A DNA stretch of 23,067 nucleotides from an uncultured Oscillospiraceae bacterium (GCA_900756715.1 CAAELC010000085.1:1-23067), one strand, 5' to 3'; counted from the first letter of the stretch, positions 1 through 9,100 are shown. The notes: a model not told the origin generated them from the letters alone. Numbers and translations: made by a program.

Positions 1-15
1 AGCAATAGCTTGCAT
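1..15 (-). CDS. start of next operon gene, probably Na+-pumping decarboxylase beta subunit (partial)
   Basis: Only five codons are visible (ATG at 15-13, reading M-Q-A-I-A), then the window ends. A GGAGGG ribosome site lies just upstream on the minus strand, inside the 15-base gap after the biotin-carrier gene. In sodium-translocating decarboxylase operons the delta subunit and biotin carrier are commonly followed by the multi-pass membrane beta subunit (OadB/GcdB/MmdB), and the few residues do not conflict with that. The start codon is seen directly; the identity is inferred from gene order. Confidence 0.45.
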
Positions 16-30
16 GGCGGAGCCCTCCGC

Positions 31-363
<333 letters not shown>

Positions 364-381
364 GATTTTTTCCTCCTGAAA

Positions 382-654
382 TCACAGTTGTTTGATGGAC
401 TTGATGCGAATTGCGGAGACATCAGCCCCCATATCCTCGGCGATGGCGGCGGCGATGGCAGCCACCAGCTCCGGACGCATGCCGGAGGATGGAGCGGCGG
501 ACTTGGGAGCGGCCACGGCAGGTGCGGCAGCCGGCTTGCCTTCTGTTTTGCGGCAGATCAGGCTCATAACCGTAACCAGCAGGATGATGCAGATCAGGCC
601 AACGAATACGGTGCCAATACCCATGACACACACAAACAGATTGGAGTATTCCAT
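382..654 (-). CDS. OadG-family delta/gamma membrane subunit of a Na+-translocating decarboxylase
   Basis: A 90-residue protein with one N-terminal transmembrane helix (about 6-33), an Ala/Pro/Lys linker (about 38-57) and a C-terminal helix-strand segment (about 60-90). This is the usual layout of OadG/MmdD/GcdD small subunits, which anchor and assemble the carrier and carboxyltransferase on the membrane beta subunit. The frame stays open up to an ATG at 714, but that ATG lies inside the -35 box of the promoter, so it cannot be used. The ATG at 654 has an AGGAGG site 8 bases upstream and starts just before the membrane helix. It is the first gene visible after the operon promoter and is followed 18 bases later by the biotin carrier. 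Function is assigned from architecture and neighbour, since OadG proteins are poorly conserved in sequence. Confidence 0.85.
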   Translation of the reverse strand: MEYSNLFVCVMGIGTVFVGLICIILLVTVMSLICRKTEGKPAAAPAVAAPKSAAPSSGMRPELVAAIAAAIAEDMGADVSAIRIKSIKQL

Positions 655-685
655 GCGTGATTCCCTCCTACTTGAGTTTGCCTGT

Positions 686-714
686 ATTGTACCAAATGTA
701 TGGTGCAAATTCAA
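686..714 (-). promoter_or_regulatory. sigma-A promoter of the decarboxylase operon
   Basis: On the minus strand there is a -35 box TTGAAT (714-709), a 17-base spacer and a -10 box TACAAT (691-686). The -10 lies 31 bases from the OadG-like start at 654, and the AGGAGG site falls in between. Confidence 0.75.
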
Positions 715-822
715 TGCCTATTTTAGTAAATCCTGAAAGATTGGTGGAACACCCAAAAAATTTTTGCGGTTTACGGCAACATCCACAAAAGGGCAGAGAG
801 ACTTTTCTTTTTGGGAATTTTA

Positions 823-831
823 TGTTAAAAT
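823..831 (+). promoter_or_regulatory. possible extended -10 promoter for sfsA
   Basis: TGTTAAAAT fits an extended -10 element (TGnTATAAT) 38 bases before the chosen sfsA start. No good -35 box is found 16-18 bases upstream; TTTTCT at 803-808 is the best candidate. The remainder of the 655-822 gap holds only the divergent promoter. Confidence 0.35.
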
Positions 832-869
832 ATCATTGTAATCTTACAAAAACAGGGATGAGTTTCTTA

Positions 870-1541
870 ATGAGATACAAAAGTATAGAAAAAGCCGTTT
901 TTTTGAACCGGCCTAACCGCTTTATCGCGCGGGTTCTGCTGAACGAAAGAGAGGTGGTTTGCCATGTGAAAAACACAGGGCGCTGCCGGGAACTGCTGGT
1001 GCCGGGGGCTGAGGTATGGCTGGAAGGCAGCGACAATCCAAACCGCAAGACGGCGTGGGATCTGGTGGCGGTGGAGAAGGCCGGAAAGCTGATTAACATG
1101 GATGCGCAGGCGCCCAACCGGGTGTTCGGGGAGTGGGCGGCGCGCCAGAGGGGCGTGCTGGCAGTGCATCCGGAGGTGACATTCGGCAAAAGCAGACTGG
1201 ATTTTGCCCTGGAAACGGAACGGGGACTGCATCTGGTGGAGGTGAAGGGAGTGACGCTGGAGGAAGGCGGCCATACCCGATTTCCGGACGCGCCTACGGA
1301 GCGGGGCGTGAAGCACTTGCAGGAATTGATGGGCGCAGTGGAGCAGGGCTATGAGGCAACGGCATTCTTTGTGATCCAGATGGAGGACGCGGTGGATTTT
1401 TCACCCAACGAGAGTACGCACCCGGCCTTCGGCCAGACGCTGCGGCAGGCAGCGGCGCAGGGCGTGCATGTTGTGGCGTATACCTGCCATGTGACGCCGG
1501 AGGAGATGACCATTTACCGGCCCGTTCCGGTGCTTTTATAA
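870..1541 (+). CDS. sfsA: SfsA family protein (sugar fermentation stimulation protein homologue)
   Basis: The 223-residue product has the family's usual length. Visible family blocks are RPNRF (14-18), HVKNTGR (32-38), SRLDF (108-112), EVKGVTLE (124-131) and FPDAPTERG (138-146). The Asp in SRLDF and the E-V-K that follow resemble a PD-(D/E)xK nuclease core, and the N-terminal part fits the family's OB-like nucleic-acid-binding domain. The biological role is poorly defined; the name comes from E. coli genetics. The frame is open back to 657, but the homology-like region begins at 870 (MRYKSIEK) and the upstream part is AT-rich noncoding DNA. A second in-frame ATG at 858 is possible. The ribosome site is weak (GGGATGAG). 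The gene is alone on this strand, divergent from the decarboxylase operon. Confidence 0.92.
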   Translation: MRYKSIEKAVFLNRPNRFIARVLLNEREVVCHVKNTGRCRELLVPGAEVWLEGSDNPNRKTAWDLVAVEKAGKLINMDAQAPNRVFGEWAARQRGVLAVHPEVTFGKSRLDFALETERGLHLVEVKGVTLEEGGHTRFPDAPTERGVKHLQELMGAVEQGYEATAFFVIQMEDAVDFSPNESTHPAFGQTLRQAAAQGVHVVAYTCHVTPEEMTIYRPVPVLL

Positions 1542-1546
1542 GATAG

Positions 1547-1580
1547 AAAAAGCGTCATTCCGACAGGAATGACGCTTTTT
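1547..1580. terminator. bidirectional intrinsic terminator between sfsA and asnA
   Basis: A perfect 15-bp inverted repeat (1547-1561 with 1566-1580) has a four-base GACA loop. It has A5 on one flank and T5 on the other, so either strand gives a hairpin plus U-tract. It starts 5 bases after the sfsA stop and ends 28 bases from the asnA stop, serving both convergent genes. Confidence 0.93.
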
Positions 1581-1608
1581 GCTGCAAATATTGAAGATAA
1601 TACGGTTC

Positions 1609-2619
1609 TTACAGCAGCATGATGCCTGCCTGTGCGCAGGCGTCCATGGTGGCCTGATCCCAGAGGCTGGCCTGCACCTCGCCGATATGGCAGGTGCCGA
1701 TCATCAGCATGCACAGACGGCTCTGGCCGATGCCGCCACCCACCGTGAGGGGCAGCTGGCCGCTGAGAAGCATTTTGTGGAAGGGCAACTCACGCCGGTC
1801 ATCACAGCCGCGCTTGTGCAGCTGATAATCCATGGCGGCCTCATCCACGCGGATGCCCATGGAAGAAATTTCAAAGCTGCGCTGCAGCACCTCGTTCCAC
1901 AGAAGAATGTCGCCGTTGAGAGACCAGTCATCGTAGTCCGGAGCGCGGCCATCGTGAGGCTTGCCGGAGCGCTTCAGATCATCGCCGATCTGCATGAGGA
2001 AGACGGTGTGATGCTCCCGGCAGATGGCATCCTCCCGCTGCTTGGGGGTGTAGTCGGGCCAACGGTCCTCCAACTCCTGCGTGGTGACAAAGAAGACGTC
2101 GCGCTCTAATTTAGTGTGCAGGCTGGGGAAGGCAATCTGCAGGGCCTCGTTGGTTTCGCACACGGCCCCCACAATGGCGCGGACGGTCTGGCGCAGATAG
2201 GACTCGTTCCGGTCTTCCCGGGAGATGACCTTTTCCCAGTCCCACTGGTCCACATAGATAGAGTGGGTGTTGTCCACCTCCTCGTCCCGGCGGATGGCAT
2301 TCATATCGGTGAACAGCCCCTTGCCGACATTGAACTGGTAGCGCTTCAGGGCGAGACGCTTCCACTTGGCCAGAGAGTGAACTACCTGAGCGGAGGTTCC
2401 CACATCGGGAATGTCGAAGGAGACAGGGCGCTCCACACCATTGAGGTTGTCGTTAAGACCCGAATTCTGATCCACAAACAGGGGGGCGGACACCCGACGC
2501 AGATTCAGGGCATTACCCAGATTCACCTGAAAATTACTCTTGATGAATTCAATGGCCCGCTGCATTTCGTAGACGGAGAGGGGCGTATGATACCCCTGGG
2601 GGATCGTGATTTTGCTCAT
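1609..2619 (-). CDS. asnA: aspartate--ammonia ligase (AsnA-type asparagine synthetase)
   Basis: It makes asparagine from aspartate, ammonia and ATP (AMP-forming) in the cytoplasm. It belongs to the class II aminoacyl-tRNA synthetase fold, not the glutamine-using AsnB family. The 336-residue length matches E. coli AsnA (330). Recognisable stretches are the N-terminal YHTPLSVYEMQRAIEFIK (10-27), LFVDQNSGLND (48-58), YVDQWDWEKV (122-131) and the C-terminal ATP-site motif GGGIGQSR (294-301). The frame is open to 2850, but ATG 2619 is chosen because the family N-terminus starts there, a GAGGTG ribosome site sits 8 bases upstream, and a clear promoter lies between 2657 and 2685. It is a single-gene unit ending in the terminator shared with sfsA. 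Confidence 0.96.
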   Translation of the reverse strand: MSKITIPQGYHTPLSVYEMQRAIEFIKSNFQVNLGNALNLRRVSAPLFVDQNSGLNDNLNGVERPVSFDIPDVGTSAQVVHSLAKWKRLALKRYQFNVGKGLFTDMNAIRRDEEVDNTHSIYVDQWDWEKVISREDRNESYLRQTVRAIVGAVCETNEALQIAFPSLHTKLERDVFFVTTQELEDRWPDYTPKQREDAICREHHTVFLMQIGDDLKRSGKPHDGRAPDYDDWSLNGDILLWNEVLQRSFEISSMGIRVDEAAMDYQLHKRGCDDRRELPFHKMLLSGQLPLTVGGGIGQSRLCMLMIGTCHIGEVQASLWDQATMDACAQAGIMLL

Positions 2620-2656
2620 CTTGAAGACACCTCTTTCTTTATAAAACATACCCCTT

Positions 2657-2685
2657 ATTATACAGGAAAAGCCGGACTGCCGCAA
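2657..2685 (-). promoter_or_regulatory. sigma-A promoter of asnA
   Basis: On the minus strand TTGCGG (2685-2680), a 17-base spacer and a perfect TATAAT (2662-2657) are preceded by an extended TG. The distance to the asnA start is 37 bases. No operator-like inverted repeat was seen. The stretch 2686-2810 shows nothing else. Confidence 0.85.
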
Positions 2686-2810
2686 GAGTAAAATAGAAAG
2701 AACGGGACAAAATGCGGCATTTTCACGGAAAAAGGCTGCTTGCTCCGCCGGGATGGGGGCACAGCCGGGCAGCTGCCCTGTGTGCGGCCCGGAAACCGGA
2801 GAAACAGCAA

Positions 2811-2848
2811 GTCCCGGTGGGCCAGCTTTGAAACCGGCCCACCGGGAC
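2811..2848 (-). terminator. strong hairpin after the aminotransferase, probable terminator
   Basis: A perfect 13-bp GC-rich inverted repeat (2811-2823 with 2836-2848) with a 12-base loop starts 21 bases after the aminotransferase stop. On the minus strand it is followed by TTGCTGTTTCTCC, a broken U-tract, so it may be a weak terminator or mainly a 3' stability hairpin. Confidence 0.6.
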
Positions 2849-2869
2849 ATTCACTTTGAAGATCGCGGC

Positions 2870-4060
2870 TTACTTGCAGCTTTCAATCATGGCCTTGAAG
2901 GCGGGCAGGCTGCGGCGGATCATGTCATTGGACACGCAGTAGCTCAGGCGCAGGAAGCCGGGGCACTCAAAGCCGTCGCCGGGGACAACCAGCAGGTTAT
3001 GCTCCAGCTTGGCCTTCTGGGAGAACGCCTTGGCATCGCCGTTGGGAGCCTTGACAAACAGGTAGAAAGCGCCATCGGGCTTGGCGCACTCGTAGCCCAT
3101 CCCGGTCAGCTCGTTGTAGAGCAGGGTGCGGTTTTCATCATAAGCGGCCAGATCGGGCATCTCATCGGCGCAGCGCTCCACGGCCAGCTGAATCAGCGTG
3201 GGGGGGCAGACATGGCCCATGGCACGGGCGGCACCGGCGATGGCGGCATAGACGCTCTTGCCATTTTCCACGAAGTCGGGCACGCAGACATAGCCGATAC
3301 GCTCACCGGGCAGGGACAGAGACTTGGAGTAAGAATAGCAGACGATGGTGTTCTTGTAGATATTGGGGATGAAGGGAACCTTCACGCCGCCGTACACCAG
3401 CTCACGGTAGGGCTCGTCGGCGATGATGTAGATGGGATGACCGTACTCGGCGGACTTCTTCTCCAGCAGGGCGGCCAGCTTCTTCAGGGTCTCCTCGGTG
3501 TAGACAACGCCGGAGGGGTTGTTGGGGGAGTTGATGATGATGGCGGCGGTGTGCTTATTGAGCAGACGCTCCAGCTCAGCCATGTTGATCTGGAAATGCT
3601 CGGTATCAGCGGGAACCACGGTCAGCTTGCCGCCGTTGGCCTCGGTGAAGGGGCGATACTCGGGGAAGAAGGGGGCCACAGCCATGATCTCGGCCTCATC
3701 CTCGCCCAGCAGGGCCTTGATGGTGGAAATCAGAGCGGGGGCGGCGCCGCAGGTCAGGAACAGGTTGGCGGCGGTCAGGTTCAGGCCGAAGCGGCGGTTC
3801 AGGTTGTCGGCAATGGCGGCGCGGGTAGAGTCAAAACCGGCGGCCATGGAATAGCCGTGCACCTTGATGGAGTCGGTATCGCTTAGAATGTCGCAGATCG
3901 CCTTGTTTACGGCGGCGGGAGCGGGAATGCTGGGGTTGCCCAGAGAGTAGTCATAGACCTTCTCGGCGCCGACCTTCTTGGCCTGCTCCAGACCGTAAGC
4001 GAACAGCTCGCGGATGACAGAGGGCTGCGTACCCAGACCCAGATAAGTTTGATTCAACAT
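2870..4060 (-). CDS. PLP-dependent class I/II aminotransferase
   Basis: A 396-residue fold-type I aminotransferase, cytoplasmic. Visible landmarks are YSLGNPSIPAP (38-48), the PLP-contacting NSPNNPSG (177-184), DEPYR (215-219), the Schiff-base lysine Lys246 in SYSKSLSLPGERIGY (243-257), and the substrate carboxylate-binding Arg371 in RLSYC. The length is normal for aspartate/alanine-type aminotransferases. The sequence does not settle the substrate; an aspartate- or aromatic-type amino donor is most likely. The ATG at 4060 has an AGGAGG site at good spacing. The upstream ptb-like gene lies 75 bases away and ends in its own terminator, and I see no convincing separate promoter in the 41 bases between. 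The gene is therefore either read through from ptb or has a weak promoter. Confidence 0.93.
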   Translation of the reverse strand: MLNQTYLGLGTQPSVIRELFAYGLEQAKKVGAEKVYDYSLGNPSIPAPAAVNKAICDILSDTDSIKVHGYSMAAGFDSTRAAIADNLNRRFGLNLTAANLFLTCGAAPALISTIKALLGEDEAEIMAVAPFFPEYRPFTEANGGKLTVVPADTEHFQINMAELERLLNKHTAAIIINSPNNPSGVVYTEETLKKLAALLEKKSAEYGHPIYIIADEPYRELVYGGVKVPFIPNIYKNTIVCYSYSKSLSLPGERIGYVCVPDFVENGKSVYAAIAGAARAMGHVCPPTLIQLAVERCADEMPDLAAYDENRTLLYNELTGMGYECAKPDGAFYLFVKAPNGDAKAFSQKAKLEHNLLVVPGDGFECPGFLRLSYCVSNDMIRRSLPAFKAMIESCK

Positions 4061-4101
4061 TGTTAATTCCTCCTTCTATTCTCTATCACTGCATCTATTC
4101 C

Positions 4102-4122
4102 AAAAAGGGCGGCAAACCGCCC
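4102..4122 (-). terminator. intrinsic terminator of the ptb-like gene
   Basis: On the minus strand GGGCGG (4122-4117) pairs with CCGCCC (4112-4107) around a four-base loop, followed by TTTTT (4106-4102). It begins 14 bases after the ptb-like stop. The short 6-bp stem may allow readthrough into the aminotransferase 40 bases downstream. Confidence 0.8.
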
Positions 4123-4135
4123 GAAATGGCAGAAA

Positions 4136-5050
4136 TCAATCCAGCTTCATGCGGCTGGCCAGCACGCTGCCGGCGGCAATGGAGGCAAGCTTCGACTCGG
4201 CACTGTCGCTGCGGGAAACCAGAACGATGGGCACCTTGGCGCCCAGAATGATACCGGCATTTTTGGCGCCGCCAAACAGGGAAGCGGCCTTACCGATGCC
4301 GTTGCCCACCTCGTAGTTGGGCACCAGCAGAATATCGGCATCACCCGCGCCGGGAGCGGTGTAATGCTTGTGATGGCAGGCCTCTTTGCTGACAGCCAGA
4401 TCCAGCGCCACGGGGCCGCACACATCCATGTTGTACTTGGCCCAGCGGCCGGTCATCTTGCTCAGCTCGTCTGCGTCCACGGTGGACTGAATCTTGGGGT
4501 TGACGACCTCGGCGCCGCACACACAGGCGGCATTGATATGCTCATATCCAAGAGCCTGCAGCACCATGGCGGCATTTTCCAGAATTTCGGCCTTCTTATC
4601 CAGATCGGGGAAGGTGTTCACGCCGCCGTCGGTGAGAATCACCATCTTACCATAGGCGGGGATTTCGTAAAACATGCAGTGGGTGGTCAGGTGGCCGGTA
4701 CGCAGGCCGTGCTCCTTATTGAAAACGGCACGCATCAGATCGGCAGTGCCGAGAATGCCCTTCATCAGGAAATTGGCCTTGCCCTCTGCGCACAGGGCCA
4801 CGGCCTTTGCGGCGCAGTCGGTATCGCTGTCACCGGCGACCATTTCGTACCCGGCGGGATCCTCGCCCAGCTTTTTAAGCATCTGGCTGATCTCGTCCAC
4901 ATGTCCCACCAGAATGGGGGTGGCGATATTTTCTTTCCGGGCGGCTACAACCGCCTCGATAACCGGCTCGTCGTGCGCGGCAGCCACAGCGATGACACCG
5001 GGGGTGCCGCCCTTGGCGGCGTCCAGAATGCCTTGAATGGTGTTAATCAT
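4136..5050 (-). CDS. ptb: phosphate acyltransferase, phosphate butyryltransferase-like
   Basis: Member of the phosphate acetyl/butyryl transferase family, which swaps CoA for phosphate on an acyl-CoA (acyl-CoA + Pi to acyl phosphate + CoA) in the acid-forming branch of fermentation. The 304-residue length matches clostridial Ptb (about 300) rather than a typical Pta. Visible blocks are FLMKGILGTADLMRAV (94-109), ILTDGGVNTFPDL (138-150), DADILLVPNYEVGN (237-250), and the C-terminal VLVSRSDSAESKLASIA (277-293). Start choice: ATGs at 5074 and 5059 are in frame, but the AGGAGG site is immediately next to 5059 and is 9 bases from ATG 5050, so 5050 is taken. No butyrate kinase gene is adjacent, which is unusual for ptb; the actual acyl group is an inference. 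Confidence 0.88.
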   Translation of the reverse strand: MINTIQGILDAAKGGTPGVIAVAAAHDEPVIEAVVAARKENIATPILVGHVDEISQMLKKLGEDPAGYEMVAGDSDTDCAAKAVALCAEGKANFLMKGILGTADLMRAVFNKEHGLRTGHLTTHCMFYEIPAYGKMVILTDGGVNTFPDLDKKAEILENAAMVLQALGYEHINAACVCGAEVVNPKIQSTVDADELSKMTGRWAKYNMDVCGPVALDLAVSKEACHHKHYTAPGAGDADILLVPNYEVGNGIGKAASLFGGAKNAGIILGAKVPIVLVSRSDSAESKLASIAAGSVLASRMKLD

Positions 5051-5107
5051 CTCTTTCATCCTCCTGAACCGCATGAATCATTTGTTGAAATTTTCCGAAA
5101 AATCGCT

Positions 5108-5122
5108 TCGGAACGGTTCCGA
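5108..5122. promoter_or_regulatory. perfect palindrome at the expected ptb transcription start, operator candidate
   Basis: TCGGAAC-G-GTTCCGA is a perfect 7-1-7 inverted repeat. On the minus strand it begins 6 bases past the -10 box, so it covers the predicted +1. A nearby pair, TCCGAA (5094-5099) and TTCGGA (5107-5112), shares one arm with it, so the RNA could fold two exclusive ways. I do not recognise it as a known operator. Confidence 0.5.
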
Positions 5123-5127
5123 TTGTA

Positions 5128-5157
5128 ATTATATAGTCTAAAGGAGCGGGCTGTCAA
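5128..5157 (-). promoter_or_regulatory. consensus sigma-A promoter of the ptb-like gene
   Basis: On the minus strand a perfect TTGACA (5157-5152), an 18-base spacer and a perfect TATAAT (5133-5128) are seen. The predicted leader is about 70 bases. The upstream stretch 5158-5208 holds no visible hairpin terminator for the Nudix gene. Confidence 0.9.
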
Positions 5158-5208
5158 CAGCTAATTGAATCATTCGGCGAAATAGAAAAAAACAATACGG
5201 ATGATTCG

Positions 5209-5817
5209 TCAAAGTGATGAAAGAAAGTGGGCGGTGATACGGGCGGTAAGGCCCCAGAGGGGGTGGGGAAGACCGGAGTAGACAGGAACCTCCATGCAGC
5301 CGGGCGCCCACTGGTAGTCCGGCGGCGTTTGCACCTGCCGGTAGGGAAAGTCTGGCCCCACCTGCGGCTGCAGGGGGTAATGGTATAAAGCGGGGGGATG
5401 GGCGCGGAGATAGGACAGGGGGACGCAGAAAACCTCCTGCACCTCCTGGGGGTTAGGACGCAGCAGGGAGAGAGCGTTCTCCGGCAGAAGACCGATCACG
5501 GGATACATCAGCCCCTCTGAACGCAGGTGCAGAAAATCGGCCTGACCGAAGACCTCAACAGACTCCGGCGGAAGGGACAGCTCCTCCCATGTTTCCCGCA
5601 GAGCGCAGGCTGCGGGCGTCTCGCCCGGTTCCAAGCGCCCACCGGGAAAGCATACCTCGCCCCGGTGATGACGCAGGGCGGATGAACGCACCTCATACAG
5701 CAGGCTCAGCCCCTCCGGGCCGGGAAGCAGAGGCACCAGCACGGCGTAGTCGCCGCGGCTGTCCTGCAGCGCGGGAGTGTGGCGGTGGTAATAAGCACGA
5801 AGGGCATCCAGATTCAT
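5209..5817 (-). CDS. Nudix hydrolase, coenzyme A diphosphatase type
   Basis: A 202-residue Nudix protein. The Nudix box is complete: Gly60, Glu66, Arg74-Glu75 and Glu78-Glu79 fit the G-x5-E-x7-RE-x2-EE pattern that binds the catalytic Mg2+/Mn2+. Directly before it, residues 39-60 carry the extra CoA-pyrophosphatase signature (LL, then RS, then H-x-GEV-x-FPGG), which separates this group from MutT-like members. By family knowledge it splits CoA or oxidised CoA into 3',5'-ADP and phosphopantetheine. The ATG at 5817 has an AAGGAGG site 7 bases upstream. It sits upstream of the CoA-using ptb-like gene on the same strand, but ptb has its own strong promoter, so the link is only thematic. Confidence 0.9.
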   Translation of the reverse strand: MNLDALRAYYHRHTPALQDSRGDYAVLVPLLPGPEGLSLLYEVRSSALRHHRGEVCFPGGRLEPGETPAACALRETWEELSLPPESVEVFGQADFLHLRSEGLMYPVIGLLPENALSLLRPNPQEVQEVFCVPLSYLRAHPPALYHYPLQPQVGPDFPYRQVQTPPDYQWAPGCMEVPVYSGLPHPLWGLTARITAHFLSSL

Positions 5818-5848
5818 AAACGGGCCTCCTTACTCTTTTCTCCTATAA

Positions 5849-5877
5849 AATATAGCATATCCGGGGCGGGATGGAAA
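5849..5877 (-). promoter_or_regulatory. probable promoter of the Nudix gene
   Basis: On the minus strand there is an extended -10 TGCTATATT (TATATT at 5854-5849) with TTTCCA (5877-5872) 17 bases upstream. The -35 is poor; the -10 is good. It lies 32 bases before the start codon. Confidence 0.5.
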
Positions 5878-5980
5878 GAGAGTCTTTGCGGGAAGGAGCG
5901 GCTTCCGGGGCAAAGCCGGAATTTGCGCCTGAATGGGACAGAAAGCCTGCAATTCTTCTTGTTTTGCGGTGGAAAGAGAG

Positions 5981-6009
5981 TTGAAACGGCAGGTATAATG
6001 TGATATACT
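5981..6009 (+). promoter_or_regulatory. sigma-A promoter of the smc operon
   Basis: TTGAAA (5981-5986), a 17-base spacer and TATACT (6004-6009). A second -10-like TATAAT at 5994-5999 lies inside the spacer without a matching -35. The predicted start near 6016 leaves about 180 bases of leader. Confidence 0.75.
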
Positions 6010-6015
6010 AAACTG

Positions 6016-6194
6016 AATATGAGTTTCTTTTCCGGGCGGCGCAGGGAATGCGTCAGACAAGCCCGGCTGCCTGATGATGGCGGCCGCGCCCGGAGAGGGC
6101 ATACGGAAAGCTGCGGGGAATTATAGAATGAAAAGTGCGGAAAAGCGCTGGAATTTTGACAGTTTGAAAACAGCCGGAAGGGGGTGGAAAATCT
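6016..6194 (+). other. long structured 5' leader of smc
   Basis: There is no coding sequence in this stretch. CCGGGC at 6032-6037 can pair with GCCCGG at 6061-6066 or at 6088-6093, so two mutually exclusive stems are possible. No U-tract, T-box motif or known riboswitch core was recognised. An AGGGGG ribosome site near 6179-6184 serves the GTG start at 6195. Confidence 0.4.
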
Positions 6195-9100
6195 GTGTAT
6201 CTGAAGGCTTTGGAAATTCAGGGGTTTAAGTCGTTCCCGGACAAGACGGTGCTGAACTTCGGCTCAGACATTACGGCCATCGTCGGTCCCAACGGCTCCG
6301 GCAAGTCCAATATATCCGATGCCATCCGCTGGGTGATGGGCGAGCAGAACAGCCGCCAGCTGCGGGGCGCCAAAATGGAGGATGTGATCTTCGGCGGCAC
6401 GGAGAAGCGCCGGCAGATGGGCTTTGCCCAGGTGACGCTGGTTATCGACAACACGGAGCATATCTTCCCCACCCGGGACGAGGCGGAGGTGGCGGTAACC
6501 CGCTGGTATTACCGCAGCGGCGAGTCGGAATACTACATCAACCGCCAGTCGGTGCGGCTGAAGGATGTCAACGAATTGTTCATGGATACCGGCATGGGCC
6601 GGGAGGGCTACTCTATCATCGGACAGGGTAAGATTGACGAGATTTTGTCCGTGAAAAGCGGCGAGCGCAGAGAGGTGTTCGAGGAGGCGGCAGGCATCAG
6701 CAAATACCGCCACCGCAAGGAGGAAACGGAACGCAAGCTCCAGCACACCGAGGAAAATCTGGTGCGGATCAATGACAAAATCGCTGAGCTTGAAATGCAG
6801 GTGGAGCCGCTGCGCAAGCAGGCGGAGACGGCGAAAAAATATCTGGTGCTGCGGGATGAGCTGCGCACGCTGGAAATCAGCGTGTGGCTGGAAAACCTGC
6901 AGAAGCTGAAAACCGAGGCACTGAAGCTGCAAACAGATTTTGAAACGGCCCGGCAGGACCAGCAGGCTGCCCAGCAGGAGCTGGACGGTGTGTATCGCCA
7001 GGCTGAGGAATACGCCGGAAAAATTCATGACAGCGACTGCTCGGCCGAGAACGTCCGGGGAGAAATCTCCCGGCTGGAGGGGACCATCGGCGAGCAGGAG
7101 GCAGCCATGGCGGTAGCCAGAGCCACGGCGGAGCACCACGGCCAATCCATCGCACGGATGGAGCGGGAAATGGCCGACAGCAGCAGCCGCACCGAGTCGC
7201 TGCAGGAGCAGACTCATGCTCTGCGCGGCAGGATGGAGGAAATAGAACAGCAGACCGCGGCATTGGAGACAGCGCTGGAGGCTTTGCAGCAGCAGGCCGG
7301 AGCGCTGGGCCGGCAGACGGCGGATGGCCTGCACCAGCAGGAGGACCTGCGCCGCCGGGAGGCGGAGCACACGGCGGAGGGCGCCAGAAACCGGGCGGAG
7401 CTGTCCGCTTTGACGGCGGGGGCCGACGAGATTGCCCAGCGTCAGCGGGAGCTGGCGGAGCAGCTGGCCGAAAATGAGAAAAAGGAAGCGGATGCCCGGC
7501 AGGAGTCTGCCCGGAACCGGCAGGCACTGGAGTCTGCCCGGCAGGAGGAACAGGCCGCATCCAACATCATTCAGGGACATAGCCTGAAAATGGAAGGCCG
7601 CAAGCGCCGTGCTGCAGAGAGCAGCCAGACAAAGGAGGAGCTTTCCAGACAGGTAAAAACCATGGACGACCGCATCCGTCTGCTGGCGGAGATGGAAAAG
7701 GAATACGAGGGCTTCAACAAGGCTGTGAAAATCGTTATGCATGCCGCCGAAAAAGGCGCGCTGCAGGGCGTGCACGGCCCTGTGGGCAGCATTCTGCATA
7801 CCCGGCGGGAGTACAGCGTGGCCATCGAGATTGCGCTGGGCGCGGCGATGCAGTATATCGTGGTGGACAGCCAGCAATGCGGCAAGGCCGCCATTACCCT
7901 GCTCAAGCAGCGGGACGGCGGGCGCGCCACCTTCCTGCCGCTGGACACCATCCGGCCGCGCACTCTGCGTGAAAGCGGGCTGGAGGAGGAGTACGGCTTT
8001 GTGGGAGTGGCTTCTCAGCTGGTGGAATACGGCGGGAAATACCGCAATATTATAGAGAACCTTCTTGGCAGCACCGTGGTGGTGGAGGATATGGACAGCG
8101 GGATTCGCATGGCGCGCCGCCACGACAACCGCTTCCGTATTGTCACGCTGGACGGGCAGGTGCTTAACGCGGGCGGCTCCATGACCGGCGGCAGCGTCAG
8201 CCGCAGCGCGGGGATCCTCAGCCGCAGCGGCGAGCTGGAAAGCCTGCGCGGCCAGCAGCAGAAGCTGGAGCAGAAGCTGCAGGAGGCCGTCCAACGGGCG
8301 GAGGAAACGGAACGGGAACTGCAAAAAGCCCAGTACGAACTGGATGTGGCAAGGGAGCAGCAGCGTGCTGCCAACGATCAGGTGCTGACGCTGGAGGGCA
8401 GGCAGAATCACTTTGAACTGCTGCTGGAGAGCCTTGCGCAGACGGCAGAAGGTCTGCACAGGCAGCAAACGGCGCTGCAGGAGCGCCATCGGGGCGATGC
8501 CGGACGGACGGAGGAAATTCGCCGTGCCGTGGAAGAATGCGACAGACTGGCAGCGCAGACACACCGGCAGCTTGAAGGCGTGCAGGCGGAGTATGACCGT
8601 CTGCGGCAGCAGGAGGAGCAGCTGGCAGGGGATATGGCCCGGAAGAAAGAGGAGAGGGCTGCCCTGCTGGCAGAGGGCGACAGCATTGAAAGCCGCATTC
8701 GCGATCTGGAGCAGCTGAAGGAGGATTTGCTGGGCGAGCATACAGACCGGGAGAGCCTGATGAACACGCTGCGTGAGCAGCAGCAGCAGGCCGTGCAGGA
8801 GATAGCCCACCGGCAGGAGCAGGCGGAAGAATTGCGCCGGGGGATCGAAAGTCACCGGCAGACGCTGCAGGCCCTGAATGAGGAAAAGATGAAGCTGGAA
8901 ACGGCCCGGGGCCAGACGGACCGCCGCAGCCGGGAGTGTAACGACCGGCTGCTGGCGGCAGAGCGGGAGGTATCCCGGCTGGAGAGCAAGCTCAATGCAA
9001 ACACCATGGAGGAAAAGCAGATTCTGGACAGGCTGTGGGAGCGGTATGAGTTGAGCCACAGCGATGCCCAGACCCTGCGCATTCCGCTGGAAAGCGTGCC

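Noticed and set aside
2753..3886. 377-codon plus-strand open frame opposite the aminotransferase
   Set aside because: A Gly/His/Val-rich antisense shadow with no ribosome site; the minus frame carries the PLP-lysine and NSPNNPSG motifs.
4061..4101. promoter for the aminotransferase
   Set aside because: No -35/-10 pair with acceptable spacing fits between the ptb terminator and the ribosome site; TTGGAA/AATAGA is too poor.
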